Origin: SFDP01 sp051891855
GTDB lineage: Bacteria; Bacillota; Clostridia; Lachnospirales; Lachnospiraceae
Assembly (NCBI GenBank): GCA_051891855.1
Contig: JBJFFP010000001.1
Span: 1 to 64,000 of the forward strand
Reading direction: 5' to 3'
DNA length: 64,000 nucleotides
Shown: in pieces, positions 56,083 to 64,000 of the stretch
Position numbering within the stretch: the stretch's first letter is position 1
How the letters are laid out: the number at the start of each line of letters is the position of its first letter
Program-made: the position numbers and the translations under genes
Notes under the pieces: model-generated
Databases searched by the model: none
The model's input: only the letters and a program-made list of their open reading frames with translations
What the model was told of the DNA's origin: nothing

Positions 56083-57312
56083 ATGGCAAAAAATTCAGAT
56101 GTGAGATGCTCCTTCTGTAACAAGAACCAGGATCAGGTGCGTAAGCTGATTGCAGGACCTTCCGGGGTCTATATCTGTGATGAATGCGTGGAAATCTGTG
56201 CAGATATCATTGAGGAGGAATATGAAGAGGAAGAAGAGCTGTTTGACAGCGAAGAAATCAATCTGCTAAAGCCTATAGAAATCAAGGAGCATTTAGACGA
56301 ATACGTTATTGGACAGGAAGAGGCCAAGAAGGTTTTGGCCGTGGCTGTTTATAATCATTATAAAAGGATTCTGGCTAAAAAGGACGAGGATGATATTGAA
56401 CTTCAAAAGAGCAATATCATTATGATAGGTCCCACCGGTTCAGGAAAGACCTATCTGGCTCAGACCCTAGCAAAAATTATCAACGTTCCCTTCGCCATTG
56501 CGGATGCCACCACCTTAACGGAGGCAGGCTATGTGGGAGAGGATGTGGAGAACATCCTGCTGAAGCTTTTGCAGGCAGCAGATTATAACGTTGAACGGGC
56601 CCAGAAGGGTATCGTTTATATTGATGAAATTGATAAAATCACCAAAAAAAGTGAAAACGTTTCTATTACCCGTGATGTATCCGGTGAAGGAGTGCAGCAG
56701 GCCCTTCTGAAAATTATAGAAGGAACTATGGCCAGTGTACCGCCTCAGGGAGGAAGAAAGCACCCCCATCAGGAGCTGATTCAGGTGGATACTACCAACA
56801 TTCTGTTTATCTGCGGAGGTGCCTTTGACGGTCTGGAGAAAATTATCGAAACCCGTCTGGATAAAAAGACGATTGGATTTAATACCCAGGTTGCCACGAA
56901 AAATTCCCATGAGCTGGATCAGCTGCTTTCCCAGGTAACTCCCCAGGATTTGACAAAATACGGTTTAATTCCGGAGTTTATTGGACGTGTACCCATCAGT
57001 GTATCTCTGGAAGGGCTGGATAAGGAGGCGTTAGTACGGATTCTTACTGAGCCGAAGAATGCATTAATCAAGCAGTATAGAAAGCTGTTTGCCTATGATG
57101 ATGTAGCCCTAAGCTTTGATGAAGAGGCAGTAGAGTCCGTTGCTGAGCTGGCGGTTGAACGAAAAACCGGAGCAAGAGGTCTGCGCTCTATCCTGGAAAA
57201 GACGATGATGGATGTAATGTACCGGATTCCCTCCGACGATTCGATTCTTGAGTGTAAAATCACCAGGGAGACGGTAGAAGGTAAGAGCGAGCCTCTGGTG
57301 GTTCGGCGCTGA
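56083..57312 (+). CDS. clpX: ATP-dependent Clp protease ATP-binding subunit ClpX
   Basis: A 409-residue AAA+ unfoldase that feeds substrates to ClpP. The N-terminal zinc finger has Cys9, Cys12, Cys32 and Cys35. Walker A is GPTGSGKT, and GYVGEDVEN forms a pore loop. The IGF-type ClpP-contact loop is at TIGFNT, and sensor 2 lies near GARGLRSILE. I chose ATG 56083; a GTG 4 codons upstream is possible, and both have weak binding sites. A terminator-like hairpin separates it from lon. Confidence 0.94.
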   Translation: MAKNSDVRCSFCNKNQDQVRKLIAGPSGVYICDECVEICADIIEEEYEEEEELFDSEEINLLKPIEIKEHLDEYVIGQEEAKKVLAVAVYNHYKRILAKKDEDDIELQKSNIIMIGPTGSGKTYLAQTLAKIINVPFAIADATTLTEAGYVGEDVENILLKLLQAADYNVERAQKGIVYIDEIDKITKKSENVSITRDVSGEGVQQALLKIIEGTMASVPPQGGRKHPHQELIQVDTTNILFICGGAFDGLEKIIETRLDKKTIGFNTQVATKNSHELDQLLSQVTPQDLTKYGLIPEFIGRVPISVSLEGLDKEALVRILTEPKNALIKQYRKLFAYDDVALSFDEEAVESVAELAVERKTGARGLRSILEKTMMDVMYRIPSDDSILECKITRETVEGKSEPLVVRR

Positions 57313-57338
57313 AGCAGGAGACAAGAAAGCAGATTAAA

Positions 57339-57377
57339 GAGGCTGTTACACCGATATTGGTGGTGTAACGGCTTTTT
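57339..57377 (+). terminator. Terminator between clpX and lon
   Basis: The stem AGGCTGTTACACC / GGTGTAACGGCT with an internal mismatch is followed by TTTTTT, 27 bases after clpX and 18 bases before lon. Lon therefore depends on read-through or on a promoter not evident here. Confidence 0.75.
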
Positions 57378-57394
57378 TCAAAGGATTAGACAGT

Positions 57395-59761
57395 ATGGAA
57401 AATAAAGAATTACAATTAAGAGAAGTGATGCCCTGTGTGGCACTTAGGGGACTTACCATTTTTCCCCGTATGATTATCCATTTTGATTTAAGCCGTGACC
57501 GCTCCATTATAGCAGTACAGCAGGCGTTGATGGAGGAACAGAAGCTGTTTCTGGTTACACAGAAAAACAGCGAGGCAGAAGAACCCATGAGGGAAGATTT
57601 AAATGAAATCGGAACCATAGCTTTGGTCAAGCAGATCAGTAAGCTTCCGGGGGGATTGGTAAGGGTCCTTGTGGAAGGTATATACAGAGGACGATTGATG
57701 GAATTGGAGGTAGTATCCTGTGGGAATGAGCAGGAGGAATATCTTCAGGCCGGGATAGTGTCTTTAGAGGAAAAGATTGAGGAAAGAGATGATGAGGAAT
57801 TTTCCAATGAAGACGAGGCCATGGTTCGTCATTTAAAGGAGATACTGGCTGAGTTCATGATTTATTATCCTAAAATCGGCAAGAGTCTTTCCTCTCAGGT
57901 GGATAAGCTGACCAATCTATCCCATTTAGTGGATCAGATTGCCATTAATCTGCCCATTACCTATGAGAAAAAACAGATTATTTTACAGACCCTTGAGGTA
58001 GAGGAACGCTATCGTCAGATGGTAGTTATCCTGTCTAAGGAGATTGAAATCGGAAAGCTGAAGAATAAGCTTACCGAAGTGGTTCGGGACAAAGTGGAAG
58101 AGAACCAGAAGGAATTTCTGCTTAGAGAGCAGCTGAAGTTTATTCAGAAGGAGCTGGGTGAGGATGGTGAGCTGACGGATGCCCAACGTTTTGAGGACAG
58201 CTTATCCAGGCTGAAGGCACCTAAGGAGGTGAAGGAAAAAATCTCCAAAGAAATCAGCCGGTTTAAAAAATTATCCTCCCATAGCTCAGAAATGGCTGTG
58301 GAACGGGGCTATATTGAGACACTTCTGGAGCTTCCCTGGGAGAAGACCAGCCGGGATAATCTGGATTTGGAACAGGCTGAGAAGAAGCTGAATGAAGATC
58401 ATTACGGACTTGAGCAGGTGAAAGAAAGGATTCTGGAATTTTTGGCGGTGAGGGCGCTGACGAAAAAGGCAGACAGCTCCATTCTATGCCTGGTAGGGCC
58501 TCCGGGAACCGGTAAAACCTCCATTGCCAAAAGTGTAGCGGAAGCCTTACATAAAAAGTATGTAAGAATTTGTCTGGGAGGTGTTCGGGACGAGGCAGAA
58601 ATACGGGGGCACAGAAGAACCTATGTAGGAGCCATGCCGGGGCGGATTGTAAATGGACTTAAGCAGGCAGAGGTAAAGAATCCTCTGATGCTTCTGGATG
58701 AAATCGATAAGGTCAGCAACGATTATAAGGGAGACACCTTCTCTGCCCTTTTGGAGGTTTTGGATGGAGAGCAGAACAGCCATTTCAGAGATCATTATGT
58801 GGAGCTTCCGGTAGATTTGTCTCAAGTATTTTTTATTGCTACGGCCAATTCCACATCTACCATTCCCAGACCTCTTTTAGACCGAATGGAAATTATTGAG
58901 GTGACCAGTTATACGGCAAATGAAAAATTTCATATTGCCAAGGAGCATCTGGTTGAAAAGCAGCTGGAAAAGAATGGTATTCCCCGGGAACATTTAACTT
59001 TCAGTGACAGAGCTCTTAAGGATATGATTCAGTTCTATACCAGAGAGGCCGGTGTCCGCGGCCTGGAAAGAACCATAGGAACCGTCTGCAGGAAGGCTGC
59101 AAGAGAGCTTTTGAAGAATAAAGAGAAGAAGCTGCGTATTACCGGAACCAATTTAGGGAAATATTTAGGTAAGAAGAAGTATACCCTGGATAAGATTAAT
59201 GAAAAGGATGAAGTGGGAATCGTCCGTGGACTGGCCTGGACCAGTGTGGGTGGGGATACCCTTCAGATTGAAGTCAATATGATGCCCGGTAAAGGAGATA
59301 TTGAGCTGACGGGCCAGATGGGGGATGTGATGAAGGAATCAGCCCATACCGCAGTCAGCTACGTCCGTTCCGTCAGCGGGCAATATCAGACAGACAGTGA
59401 ATTGTTTAAAAACCGTGATTTTCATATTCATATTCCGGAAGGAGCTGTGCCTAAGGATGGACCCTCAGCGGGAATTACCATGGCTACAGCACTGTTATCC
59501 GTTGTCACCGACATACCGGTAAAGGCGGATGTGGCCATGACGGGAGAAATAACCCTTCGGGGAAGAGTACTTCCCATCGGAGGATTAAAGGAGAAGATTC
59601 TGGCAGCCAAAACTGCCGGGGTGAAGACGGTTCTGGTTCCTCGGGAAAACGAGAAGGATGTGGAAGAAATTCCCCAGGAGATAAAGAGCGGCTTACAGAT
59701 TCTTTTTGTAGAGCATATGAATGAGGTGATTGAACAGGCTTTTGTGAATCAGAAAGGATAG
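57395..59761 (+). CDS. lon: ATP-dependent protease Lon
   Basis: A 788-residue LonA protease that degrades misfolded and regulatory proteins. The N-terminal substrate-binding domain (to about residue 300) precedes the AAA+ module with Walker A GPPGTGKTS and Walker B LMLLDEIDK. The serine-lysine protease domain has Ser691 in PKDGPSAGI, and the catalytic Lys lies in GGLKEKILAAK. AAAGGA precedes the ATG. engB follows after 4 bases, as in many Firmicutes (lon-ysxC). Confidence 0.95.
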   Translation: MENKELQLREVMPCVALRGLTIFPRMIIHFDLSRDRSIIAVQQALMEEQKLFLVTQKNSEAEEPMREDLNEIGTIALVKQISKLPGGLVRVLVEGIYRGRLMELEVVSCGNEQEEYLQAGIVSLEEKIEERDDEEFSNEDEAMVRHLKEILAEFMIYYPKIGKSLSSQVDKLTNLSHLVDQIAINLPITYEKKQIILQTLEVEERYRQMVVILSKEIEIGKLKNKLTEVVRDKVEENQKEFLLREQLKFIQKELGEDGELTDAQRFEDSLSRLKAPKEVKEKISKEISRFKKLSSHSSEMAVERGYIETLLELPWEKTSRDNLDLEQAEKKLNEDHYGLEQVKERILEFLAVRALTKKADSSILCLVGPPGTGKTSIAKSVAEALHKKYVRICLGGVRDEAEIRGHRRTYVGAMPGRIVNGLKQAEVKNPLMLLDEIDKVSNDYKGDTFSALLEVLDGEQNSHFRDHYVELPVDLSQVFFIATANSTSTIPRPLLDRMEIIEVTSYTANEKFHIAKEHLVEKQLEKNGIPREHLTFSDRALKDMIQFYTREAGVRGLERTIGTVCRKAARELLKNKEKKLRITGTNLGKYLGKKKYTLDKINEKDEVGIVRGLAWTSVGGDTLQIEVNMMPGKGDIELTGQMGDVMKESAHTAVSYVRSVSGQYQTDSELFKNRDFHIHIPEGAVPKDGPSAGITMATALLSVVTDIPVKADVAMTGEITLRGRVLPIGGLKEKILAAKTAGVKTVLVPRENEKDVEEIPQEIKSGLQILFVEHMNEVIEQAFVNQKG

Positions 59762-59765
59762 AAGG

Positions 59766-60380
59766 ATGATTGTTAAGCAGGTAAATTTGGAAACCGTTTG
59801 CGGAATTACCAGTACATTACCCAAAAACCTTTTGCCGGAGGTGGCTTTTGCAGGGAAAAGTAATGTAGGAAAATCCTCCCTGATCAATGCCTTGATGAAT
59901 CGAAAGTCTCTGGCCCGTACCAGCTCTCAACCGGGGAAAACCCAGACCATCAATTTCTATAATATTAATCATCAACTGTATTTTGTGGATTTGCCGGGCT
60001 ATGGCTATGCCAAGGTAAGTATTGCGGAAAAAGAAAAGTGGGGGAAGATGATTGAGCGCTATCTGCATCAATCAAAGCGGTTAAAAACCATTTTTCTGTT
60101 AATTGACATCCGCCATGAACCGGGAGCAAATGACAAGCAGATGTATCGCTGGATTTTGAATCAGGGCTATAAACCGGTAATTATTGCCACGAAGCTGGAT
60201 AAAATTAACCGAAGCCAGAAGGATAAGCATATTAAAATGTTGAAAAATGGTCTGCAGGTGGAAAAGGGAACACAGATTATTCCCTTTTCTGCTCAGACGA
60301 AGCAGGGTAAGGAGGAAATCTATGCCCTATTGGACTCTCTTTTAGAGCAGGAAGAAGCGAACTTGAACAGGGAGGATTAA
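59766..60380 (+). CDS. engB: Ribosome biogenesis GTP-binding protein EngB/YsxC
   Basis: A 204-residue GTPase needed for 50S subunit assembly. G1 is GKSNVGKSS (residues 30-38), G2 TSSQPGKTQT, G3 DLPGYGYA, G4 TKLD and G5 SAQT. The AAGG before the ATG overlaps the end of lon, and the gap is 4 bases. The permease gene begins 1 base after its stop, so all three are co-transcribed. Confidence 0.94.
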   Translation: MIVKQVNLETVCGITSTLPKNLLPEVAFAGKSNVGKSSLINALMNRKSLARTSSQPGKTQTINFYNINHQLYFVDLPGYGYAKVSIAEKEKWGKMIERYLHQSKRLKTIFLLIDIRHEPGANDKQMYRWILNQGYKPVIIATKLDKINRSQKDKHIKMLKNGLQVEKGTQIIPFSAQTKQGKEEIYALLDSLLEQEEANLNRED

Positions 60381-60381
60381 A

Positions 60382-61569
60382 ATGGAAAAAATACCTCGAA
60401 AATATCTGAAAGCGTTGGTCAATGTTGGCTTTGCCACACTGGTATTCATACTGTGTATGTGGGTTTTACCCAAAATACTCTGGCTGTTTATGCCCTTTAT
60501 TATCGGTTGGATCCTGTCCTTGATGGCCAACCCGCTGGTTCGTTTTTTTGAGGATAAAATTAAAATCAAACGCAAAGCCGGTTCAGCACTGGTCATTGTT
60601 ACGGTTATTGCCGGCATCTGCCTAATCATCTATGGGGTGGGACTGAAACTGGCAGAAGAAGCCTATGGACTTCTTACCAGTCTGCCTTCCATCTGGGCGT
60701 CATTAGAACAGGACTTTTCCAGTATTGCTTCTAACTGGGGAGGATTGATCGATGCCCTTCCCGATGAGGTGGTCTATCAGGTAGAGGAATTTGGAAACAA
60801 TCTGGGACAGCATTTAAGCAGCTTTATCGGTCAGCTTAGTGTGCCCACGGTGGGCGCGGTGGGAAACCTGGCCAAAAATATTCCCAGCATTCTGGTGGCC
60901 GTTATCATGTGCCTTTTAGCTGCCTACTTTTTTGTGGCGGAAAAGGAGTTTTTTGCCCATTTTGTGGCGGAACATTTTTCGGATAGTCTCAGGGAAAAAG
61001 GTCGGTTAATGAAAAATACTATGCTGGGGGCCATCGGCGGTTACTTTAAGGCCCAGCTGAAAATTGAGGTATGGATTTACCTTATTGTAGTGATTGGCTT
61101 CTTCATTCTGAGAATCCAGTATGGCTTTTTAATTGCTCTGGGAATTGCTCTTTTGGATATTCTGCCTATTTTAGGAACAGGGTCGGTGTTGATTCCCTGG
61201 GCGATCATCAAATTTTTAAGTGGGCAGTACGGCTTTGGAATCGGTCTTTTGATTATTTGGGGAGTAGGCCAGCTTACCAGGCAGATTATCCAGCCCAAGA
61301 TTGTGGGAGATTCCATCGGTATGCCCCCTATTCCCACACTGATTCTTTTATACGCGGGTTATCGGATTGCAGGAGTGTTGGGAATGATTATAGCTGTTCC
61401 CCTGGGGATTCTGGTTATGACCATGAATGAGGCCGGTTTTTTTAACAATACCAAAAACAGTCTGCACGTTCTCTGGCGTGGCTTTAACCACTTCAGAATG
61501 CTGGAGGAAAATGAGCTGGAGGAGGAGTGGGCCCCACAGGCAGGGAAGATGGATGATAAAGAAGAATGA
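60382..61569 (+). CDS. AI-2E family transporter (YtvI-like permease)
   Basis: A 395-residue membrane protein with about eight helices of the AI-2E/PerM/YtvI family. The C-terminal block GYFKAQLKIEVWIYLI ... ALLDILPILGTGSVLIPWA ... QPKIVGDSIGMPPIPTLILLYAGYRI is diagnostic. Some members are Na+(Li+)/H+ antiporters, and others were named for autoinducer-2 export. In Clostridia the YtvI type is linked to sporulation, which is not shown here. GGGAGG lies inside the end of engB. Its stop overlaps the frame of truA. Confidence 0.85.
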   Translation: MEKIPRKYLKALVNVGFATLVFILCMWVLPKILWLFMPFIIGWILSLMANPLVRFFEDKIKIKRKAGSALVIVTVIAGICLIIYGVGLKLAEEAYGLLTSLPSIWASLEQDFSSIASNWGGLIDALPDEVVYQVEEFGNNLGQHLSSFIGQLSVPTVGAVGNLAKNIPSILVAVIMCLLAAYFFVAEKEFFAHFVAEHFSDSLREKGRLMKNTMLGAIGGYFKAQLKIEVWIYLIVVIGFFILRIQYGFLIALGIALLDILPILGTGSVLIPWAIIKFLSGQYGFGIGLLIIWGVGQLTRQIIQPKIVGDSIGMPPIPTLILLYAGYRIAGVLGMIIAVPLGILVMTMNEAGFFNNTKNSLHVLWRGFNHFRMLEENELEEEWAPQAGKMDDKEE

Positions 61570-61577
61570 GAGGGAAA

Positions 61578-62321
61578 ATGAACCGAAGATTTAAGGCGGT
61601 TTTACAATATGAAGGTACCCGATATCAGGGATGGCAGAAGCAGAAGGAGACAGCAAACACCATACAGGGTAAGCTGGAGGAGTTGCTGTTTCGGATGACC
61701 GGGAATAGGACAGAGGTTCAGGGCAGCGGACGGACGGATGCAGGTGTCCATGCCTATGGTCAGGTCATCAGCTTTTCTAGTAACACGGATAAGACCCCGG
61801 AGGAAATCCGGGATTATATGAATCGATATCTTCCGGAGGATATCGGAGTAATAGAGGTAAGGGAGGCGGCAGAACGCTTTCATGCCCGATTGAATGCGGT
61901 AGGAAAGGTTTACCGTTATCGGGTATTAAATACTTCAATTCCGCATATCTTTGATAGGAGATATGCTGCTGTTTATCCGGAAAAGCTGGAGGAAGAAAAA
62001 GTAAGAAAGGCCATGGAGCTGCTTATGGGAACCCACGATTTTAAAGCCTTTACTTCTAAAAAGAACAGTAAAAAATCCACCATACGGACTCTTCAGGAAA
62101 TCCGGCTTGAGCGAATTGGTGAGGAATGGCGGTTTACCTTTGTGGGAGACGGATTTTTATATCACATGGTTCGGATTATGATGGGAACCATATTGGAGAC
62201 AGGAAGCGGAAGAAGAAGCCCGGAAAGTATTGAAGAAGCCTTTCGTGAAGGTGACCGGGCTAAGACGGGATTTCTGGCCCCGCCGCATGGACTTGCTTTG
62301 ATGGAGGTTTTTTATCACTGA
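61578..62321 (+). CDS. truA: tRNA pseudouridine(38-40) synthase
   Basis: A 247-residue TruA that makes pseudouridine in the anticodon arm of tRNAs. The catalytic Asp54 is in GSGRTDAGVHA. The segments YEGTRYQGWQKQ, ARFHARxxAxGKxYRYR-like RFHARLNAVGKVYRYR, and THDFKAFTSKKNSKKSTIRT are family marks. ATG 61578 follows GAGAGGG closely; ATG 61566 overlaps the previous stop and cannot be excluded. A VanZ gene follows. Confidence 0.92.
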   Translation: MNRRFKAVLQYEGTRYQGWQKQKETANTIQGKLEELLFRMTGNRTEVQGSGRTDAGVHAYGQVISFSSNTDKTPEEIRDYMNRYLPEDIGVIEVREAAERFHARLNAVGKVYRYRVLNTSIPHIFDRRYAAVYPEKLEEEKVRKAMELLMGTHDFKAFTSKKNSKKSTIRTLQEIRLERIGEEWRFTFVGDGFLYHMVRIMMGTILETGSGRRSPESIEEAFREGDRAKTGFLAPPHGLALMEVFYH

Positions 62322-62334
62322 ATGGGAGGGAATT

Positions 62335-62793
62335 ATGCAGGAAAAAAGAAGAAAACGGATAATGCTTTTCTTTTTTTTCTATTTGATTATCTTACTTAAG
62401 CTGGTTATTTTTAAATATCCCATAGATTATTTACTGGACATCGTCAAAAGCTGGGAAAAGGGAGTGATCCTGGAAGGATTGTCTACAGCTAATTTCACCC
62501 TGGGAAAGAGTATTCGGATGTACATACGATATTTCCCCAGACTGAATGGATTTCAGAATCTGTTCGGTAATGTGCTGGCCTTTATTCCTTTCGGATTTTT
62601 GCTGCCCCTGTGCTTTGAACGTAGTAAAAAGTGGTGGCAGGTTTTTTTGTGGAGCCTTCTTTTGGTGATGGGAATTGAGCTGTTCCAGCTATTCAGCGCT
62701 TTTGGAGCCTTTGATGTAGACGATATTTTGTTGAATATGCTGGGCTGTCTTATCGGTTATCTGGTTTATGCCTGCAGTTTAAGGAAGAAGTAA
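62335..62793 (+). CDS. VanZ family protein
   Basis: A 152-residue membrane protein with four hydrophobic helices of the VanZ type. NLFGNVLAFIPFGFLLPLCF and IELFQLFSAFGAFDVDDILLNMLGCLIGY are characteristic, the second with the conserved acidic Asp-Asp. VanZ of enterococci gives low-level teicoplanin resistance, but most stand-alone members have no proven role. GGGAGG precedes the ATG. The gene closes the truA transcript. Confidence 0.85.
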   Translation: MQEKRRKRIMLFFFFYLIILLKLVIFKYPIDYLLDIVKSWEKGVILEGLSTANFTLGKSIRMYIRYFPRLNGFQNLFGNVLAFIPFGFLLPLCFERSKKWWQVFLWSLLLVMGIELFQLFSAFGAFDVDDILLNMLGCLIGYLVYACSLRKK

Positions 62794-62894
62794 TTGAAAA
62801 GCTGTTCTATATGTGTTAAACTTTGAAAGATTATACAGGTATTACGGACAGAATAAGGTAGCGATTAAGAGGACAATCGGAAGGAGGAAATGCG

Positions 62895-63569
62895 ATGGAG
62901 CAGTATAAGCAGGAATTTATTGAGTTTATGGTAGAAAGCCGGGTGCTGAAATTCGGTGAGTTTACGTTAAAAAGCGGCAGAAAGTCTCCCTTCTTTATGA
63001 ATGCGGGAGCTTATGTAACCGGCTCGCAGCTGAATCAGCTGGGGGAATATTATGCAAAGGCCATCCATCAGCATTACGGAGATGATTTTGATGTACTGTT
63101 CGGACCGGCGTACAAGGGAATACCCTTGAGCGTAGCTACAACTATGGCTTACAGTCGGTTATACGGAAAAGAAATACGCTATTGCTCCAACCGTAAGGAA
63201 GTTAAGGATCATGGGGATACCGGGATTTTGTTGGGAAGCCCACTGGCAGACGGTGACAGAATCGTCATTATTGAAGATGTAACCACCTCCGGCAAATCCA
63301 TTGAGGAGACCTTTCCCATTATTCAGGCACAGGCAGATGTGACCATTAAGGGACTGATGGTATCCCTGAACCGCTGCGAGAGAGGTAAAGGGGATAAGAG
63401 TGCATTGGAGGAAATTAAAGAAGTATACGGTTTTGAGACAAATGCCATCGTTTCTATGAAGGAGGTTGTTGAGTATCTCTATAACAAGCCCTTCAAAGGA
63501 GAGATTTTGATTGATGATGCCATGAAACAGGCTATTGATGAGTATTATTCCTTATATGGTGCAAAATAA
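62895..63569 (+). CDS. pyrE: Orotate phosphoribosyltransferase
   Basis: A 224-residue type I phosphoribosyltransferase joining orotate and PRPP in pyrimidine synthesis. The PRPP motif VIIEDVTTSGKSIEET is at about residues 120-135. FTLKSGRKSPFFMNAGA near residue 23 and FGPAYKGIPL near 75 match the long PyrE group (about 210-225 residues). AGGAGG precedes the ATG. No other pyr gene is adjacent, so it has been separated from the pyr operon. Confidence 0.94.
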   Translation: MEQYKQEFIEFMVESRVLKFGEFTLKSGRKSPFFMNAGAYVTGSQLNQLGEYYAKAIHQHYGDDFDVLFGPAYKGIPLSVATTMAYSRLYGKEIRYCSNRKEVKDHGDTGILLGSPLADGDRIVIIEDVTTSGKSIEETFPIIQAQADVTIKGLMVSLNRCERGKGDKSALEEIKEVYGFETNAIVSMKEVVEYLYNKPFKGEILIDDAMKQAIDEYYSLYGAK

Positions 63570-63576
63570 AACAAAA

Positions 63577-63620
63577 CAGACGAGACTGCCCACTGATCCT
63601 ATAGGTGCGGTGGTCTCGTT
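63577..63620 (+). terminator. Hairpin after pyrE
   Basis: ACGAGA / TCTCGT with an inner CCAC / GTGG and a bulge lies between pyrE and the next gene. The T-run is only three bases, so strength is uncertain. Confidence 0.45.
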
Positions 63621-63644
63621 TCAGGTAGAAAAAGAAGGATGCCT

Positions 63645-63971
63645 ATGAAGCTGACGAAAAACTATATGTTTACCAATAAAAAGCATTCACCCAAGGGGAT
63701 AATGTCCACGATTCTGGGAATTATCTCTTTAAGCTCTCTTTTGCTGGCTATTTTTTGGACCTATGAGGCAGAGGGCGAGGCCGGCGGCAATATGGGAACG
63801 GTAGGCTTTATCGCCACCTGTTTTGCAGTAACGGGCATGATTCTGGGATATATGGCTAGGCGGGAAGCGGATCGATTTCCTCTTTTCGCCTGGCTGGGAA
63901 TGCTTTTAAATTTCCTGGCACTTGCCGTAATCAGTATGATTTTATACGCGGGAGCTTATGGAATCGGATAG
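63645..63971 (+). CDS. Small membrane protein, probably DUF6142 family
   Basis: A 108-residue protein with three hydrophobic helices (about residues 20-38, 49-67 and 82-103). The start MKLTKNYMFTNKKHSPKGIMS followed by a helix fits what I recall as DUF6142, common in Lachnospiraceae. No catalytic motif is visible. ATG 63645 follows AAGAAGG at 6 bases; another ATG 2 codons earlier overlaps that site. Function unknown. Confidence 0.7.
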   Translation: MKLTKNYMFTNKKHSPKGIMSTILGIISLSSLLLAIFWTYEAEGEAGGNMGTVGFIATCFAVTGMILGYMARREADRFPLFAWLGMLLNFLALAVISMILYAGAYGIG

Positions 63972-64000
63972 CCCCATTTTGATCAAGGCCTGCATCAGAG

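Overview
The window looks like a chromosomal segment of an anaerobic, spore-forming Clostridia member, most likely a Lachnospiraceae-type gut bacterium. This rests on moderate G+C content, AGGAGG-type ribosome binding sites, an alpha/beta small acid-soluble spore protein, a pyrophosphate-type phosphofructokinase, DUF5721, the bifunctional ArgJ arginine route and the tig-clpP-clpX-lon-engB order. A run of exactly 100 N (46811-46910) inside a tandem repeat marks this as a draft scaffold. No phage, insertion sequence, CRISPR array or rRNA operon is visible.

Layout. 1-1.7 kb: decayed DNA holding a CPBP-family membrane protease, a partial duplicate of its 3' end, and an ATPase gene broken by an internal deletion. 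1.7-4.3 kb: flavodoxin-like reductase, ROK sugar kinase and a sugar-nucleotidyltransferase. 4.3-16.4 kb: a glycan-use locus built of two modules. Each has an AraC regulator divergent from the operon it probably controls: first a 147-residue unknown plus a cytoplasmic beta-helix protein, then an ABC sugar importer (lipoprotein, two permeases, no ATPase), a small membrane protein, a GH95-like hydrolase and a GH112 galactoside phosphorylase. No locus enzyme has a signal peptide, so an oligosaccharide is probably imported intact and dismantled inside the cell. 16.6-20.3 kb: a zinc-uptake operon with its Fur-family regulator and a 15-bp operator. 20.3-21.7 kb: tRNA-Leu and a yybP-ykoY-type (manganese) riboswitch ahead of a cation/Ca2+ antiporter. 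21.8-29.3 kb: phosphofructokinase, a CheX-like protein with a CheY-like regulator, then a LacI regulator, glycogen phosphorylase and 4-alpha-glucanotransferase with a 16-bp operator.

29.3-31.7 kb: CYTH, DUF5721, DegV and DUF1294 genes around a cluster of palindromes. 31.7-38.3 kb: divergent argG and argC-(GNAT)-argJ-argB-argD sharing a control region with ARG-box-like sites 21 bp apart. 38.3-46.6 kb: an orphan membrane-anchored solute-binding protein, a DMT transporter, then comEA, a two-component system, a GerMN lipoprotein and comEC. 46.6-48.7 kb: accessory DNA with hairpin-rich tandem repeats, a nuclease-like gene and a dead acyltransferase. 48.7-64 kb: housekeeping genes: HAD phosphatase, tRNA-Ala, Ktr/Trk potassium uptake, holA, DJ-1/PfpI, SASP, tig-clpP-clpX-lon-engB, AI-2E family permease, truA, VanZ, pyrE and a small membrane protein.

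The best candidates for something undescribed are the two-module intracellular glycan locus (4.3-16.4 kb) and the structured tandem repeat next to a nuclease-like gene (46.7-48.0 kb). The riboswitch and operators are clear new instances of known regulatory classes.
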